22,172 nucleotides of DNA. It comes from Candidatus Woesearchaeota archaeon. GTDB lineage: Archaea; Nanobdellota; Nanobdellia; Woesearchaeales; JACPBV01. Position 1 is the first letter of the stretch. Each line of letters begins with the position of its first letter. The notes under the pieces are model-generated. The model was not told where the DNA came from. It saw nothing but the letters and a program-made list of their open reading frames with translations, and did not search any database. The stretch spans positions 1 through 22,172 of the forward strand of contig JAHWIN010000002.1 in the NCBI GenBank assembly GCA_019322475.1, in the 5' to 3' direction. This document shows, in pieces, positions 21,283-22,172 of the stretch. Both the position numbers and the translations under genes were made by a program.

Positions 21283-21366
21283 AAACCCCTAAATTTATGT
21301 AATTTCGTTTAATTGATGTTAGTTTCAATAAAAAATTTGGCTAAAACGAAAGGGGGTTTGGGTTTA
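21283..21366. repeat. Left boundary repeats of the AT-rich gene
   Basis: AAACCCCTAAATTT (21283-21296) nearly repeats 22065-22078 directly (13 of 14). Local inverted pairs are AAACCCC/GGGGTTT (21283-21289, 21353-21359) and TTTCGTTT/AAACGAAA (21303-21310, 21344-21351). GGGGTTTGGGTTTA (21353-21366) is an exact inverted match to 22058-22071, and AAAAAATTTGGC (21330-21341) to 22109-22120. Confidence 0.7.
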
Positions 21367-21990
21367 ATCTCTCAAATCTGGAAGAGTATATCTTCCACTT
21401 TGATACTCTCTTTCAAATGCATCATTCATTTCTTTCAAATCCAGAGGTAATCCGTCAACTACAACTAATTTTGAACCAGTCTTGTCAGCAACTTTTGCAG
21501 CATGACCTAAACCGATTACTACTCTGTCAAAACCATTTTCTAATACTCTTTCAGTTAATAAATTATCAAAGTGAGGACCTGAAATTAAATAATACATCAT
21601 AAAAGCTTCATGCGAATGGTCATTTGCATATTGATTCAATAACCTAATTCTTTTTTCGCTTCCTAAACCCTTAATTTCAGCACCAGATTGTCTCAAATCA
21701 TCATATATCCCATGCCAAAAAAGTGCAGCAGATAATGGTTGAGGCAACTCTTCTTCCCTTCCAGAATAATCATAATCATATCTTTCAATAATTGCATCCA
21801 ATAATGCTTTTTTGGCATCATTAGGGGACAATCTTTTAGAATTAATTTCATCATACAATTTCAAGTCTACTTCTGAAACTTCAAGACCCACCTTATTACT
21901 AGATGTAACATGTGGAGAGATTAAACTAGTTGCTCTTTCTGTATTTTCATGTCCATGAGATACACTATACACTATCCTTTCAATTGCCAT
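21364..21990 (-). CDS. Uncharacterised protein, AT-rich gene, possibly TraB/ChaN-like
   Basis: A 208-residue soluble protein. I do not recognise it firmly. The N-terminus reads IVYSVSHGHENTERATSLI, then VGLEVSEVD, and the C-terminus has FDRVVIGLGHAAKVAD. This order (GxxH-like start, a GLE/VE strand, then a G-x-GH near the end) is reminiscent of TraB/ChaN/EreA-fold proteins, but the match is weak. The codon use differs sharply from neighbours: Ile is mostly ATT rather than ATA, and Leu is TTA/TTG. GC content is lower too. The gene lies between 14-bp inverted repeats, and its stop codon falls inside the left one. This suggests horizontal acquisition. A TATA box at 22012-22020 supports a leaderless ATG at 21990. 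Confidence 0.65.
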   Translation of the reverse strand: MAIERIVYSVSHGHENTERATSLISPHVTSSNKVGLEVSEVDLKLYDEINSKRLSPNDAKKALLDAIIERYDYDYSGREEELPQPLSAALFWHGIYDDLRQSGAEIKGLGSEKRIRLLNQYANDHSHEAFMMYYLISGPHFDNLLTERVLENGFDRVVIGLGHAAKVADKTGSKLVVVDGLPLDLKEMNDAFEREYQSGRYTLPDLRD

Positions 21991-22025
21991 ATGATTCAGT
22001 TATATTTGAAAGTTTATAAATCTTA
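21991..22025 (-). promoter_or_regulatory. Promoter of the AT-rich gene
   Basis: On the minus strand TTTATAAAC (22020-22012) is centred about 26 bp upstream of the ATG at 21990. No Shine-Dalgarno site is present, which fits a leaderless mRNA. Confidence 0.55.
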
Positions 22026-22057
22026 CTATTGTTTACTACTACGCAGTTAATATCATA

Positions 22058-22172
22058 TAAACCCAAACCCCTAGATTTTTTTAATTAATGGTGCTCCGCA
22101 CTTGATACGCCAAATTTTTTACTTTGGATTTTTCGGCTTCGCCGAACGTTGCACTAAAATCCAACCTCTATC
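22058..22172. repeat. Right boundary repeats and nested hairpins
   Basis: TAAACCCAAACCCC (22058-22071) and GCCAAATTTTTT (22109-22120) are exact inverted matches to the left boundary. Beyond them GTGC/GCAC pairs at 22091-22101, TTGGATTTT (22124-22132) pairs with AAAATCCAA (22156-22164), and inside that TTCGGC/GCCGAA pairs around a three-base loop (22132-22146). No gene is seen to the window end. Confidence 0.65.

Noticed and set aside
1..22172. CRISPR array, tRNA, rRNA or transposase
   Set aside because: I looked for regular repeat-spacer patterns, cloverleaf-like segments with TTCRA arms, rRNA signatures and DDE or Y1 transposase motifs, and saw none.

Overview
The window looks like a piece of an archaeal chromosome. 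It carries ribosomal protein L15e, an archaeal-type NMN adenylyltransferase (NadM), a RibL-type FAD synthase, a diphthamide ligase (Dph6) and tandem Lrp regulators. Most transcription-unit-leading genes have a TATA-like box centred about 25-28 bp upstream of the ATG, which implies leaderless mRNAs. Several genes have a bacterial flavour: fused single-chain GuaA, LipA with a LipM-like protein, and DnaK/GrpE/DnaJ. Isoleucine ATA and arginine AGG/AGA codons dominate. A DPANN-type lineage (for example Woesearchaeota-like) is a reasonable guess but is not proven here.

Layout. 1-1874 (+): end of purL, a HAD phosphatase, purQ and an apparently duplicated purS, followed by guaA (1947-3479) from its own promoter. 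3643-4917 (+): a CoA-disulfide-reductase/NADH-oxidase-type flavoprotein, then a 56-bp near-perfect palindrome. 5108-7468 (+): lipA, an AlkD-like DNA repair gene and a lipM-like gene, then ribL and a tandem-Lrp regulator. 9066-10862 (-): dph6, a stand-alone asparagine-synthetase domain and a small zinc-ribbon gene in one overlapping operon. This is divergent from nadE-nadM (+) across one symmetric TATA palindrome. 12225-18245 (-): a long heat-shock unit reading hsp20, grpE, YkgJ-like, nudix, DUF3467, dnaK, FMN-reductase-like, dnaJ. 18418-20484 (+): two tiny coupled ORFs, a winged-helix protein and a secreted membrane-anchored Ig-like protein. 20492-20998 (-): rpl15e. 21000-22172: an island of unusual composition holding one AT-rich orphan gene flanked by inverted repeats.

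How the parts fit. The 5' third serves purine and GMP synthesis, redox and lipoate/flavin cofactor supply. The middle holds three neighbouring ammonia-using PP-loop ATPases plus NAD synthesis. The chaperone unit combines the complete DnaK machine and Hsp20 with redox, metal-cluster and nucleotide-sanitising genes. The most unusual items are the chaperone super-operon with a frameshifted YkgJ-like gene and candidate operators, the zinc ribbon/AsnB-like/Dph6 operon, the exactly symmetric bidirectional promoter, the chained mini-ORFs before the winged-helix/membrane-protein pair, and the IR-flanked AT-rich gene. All functional statements come from reading motifs; no database search was possible.
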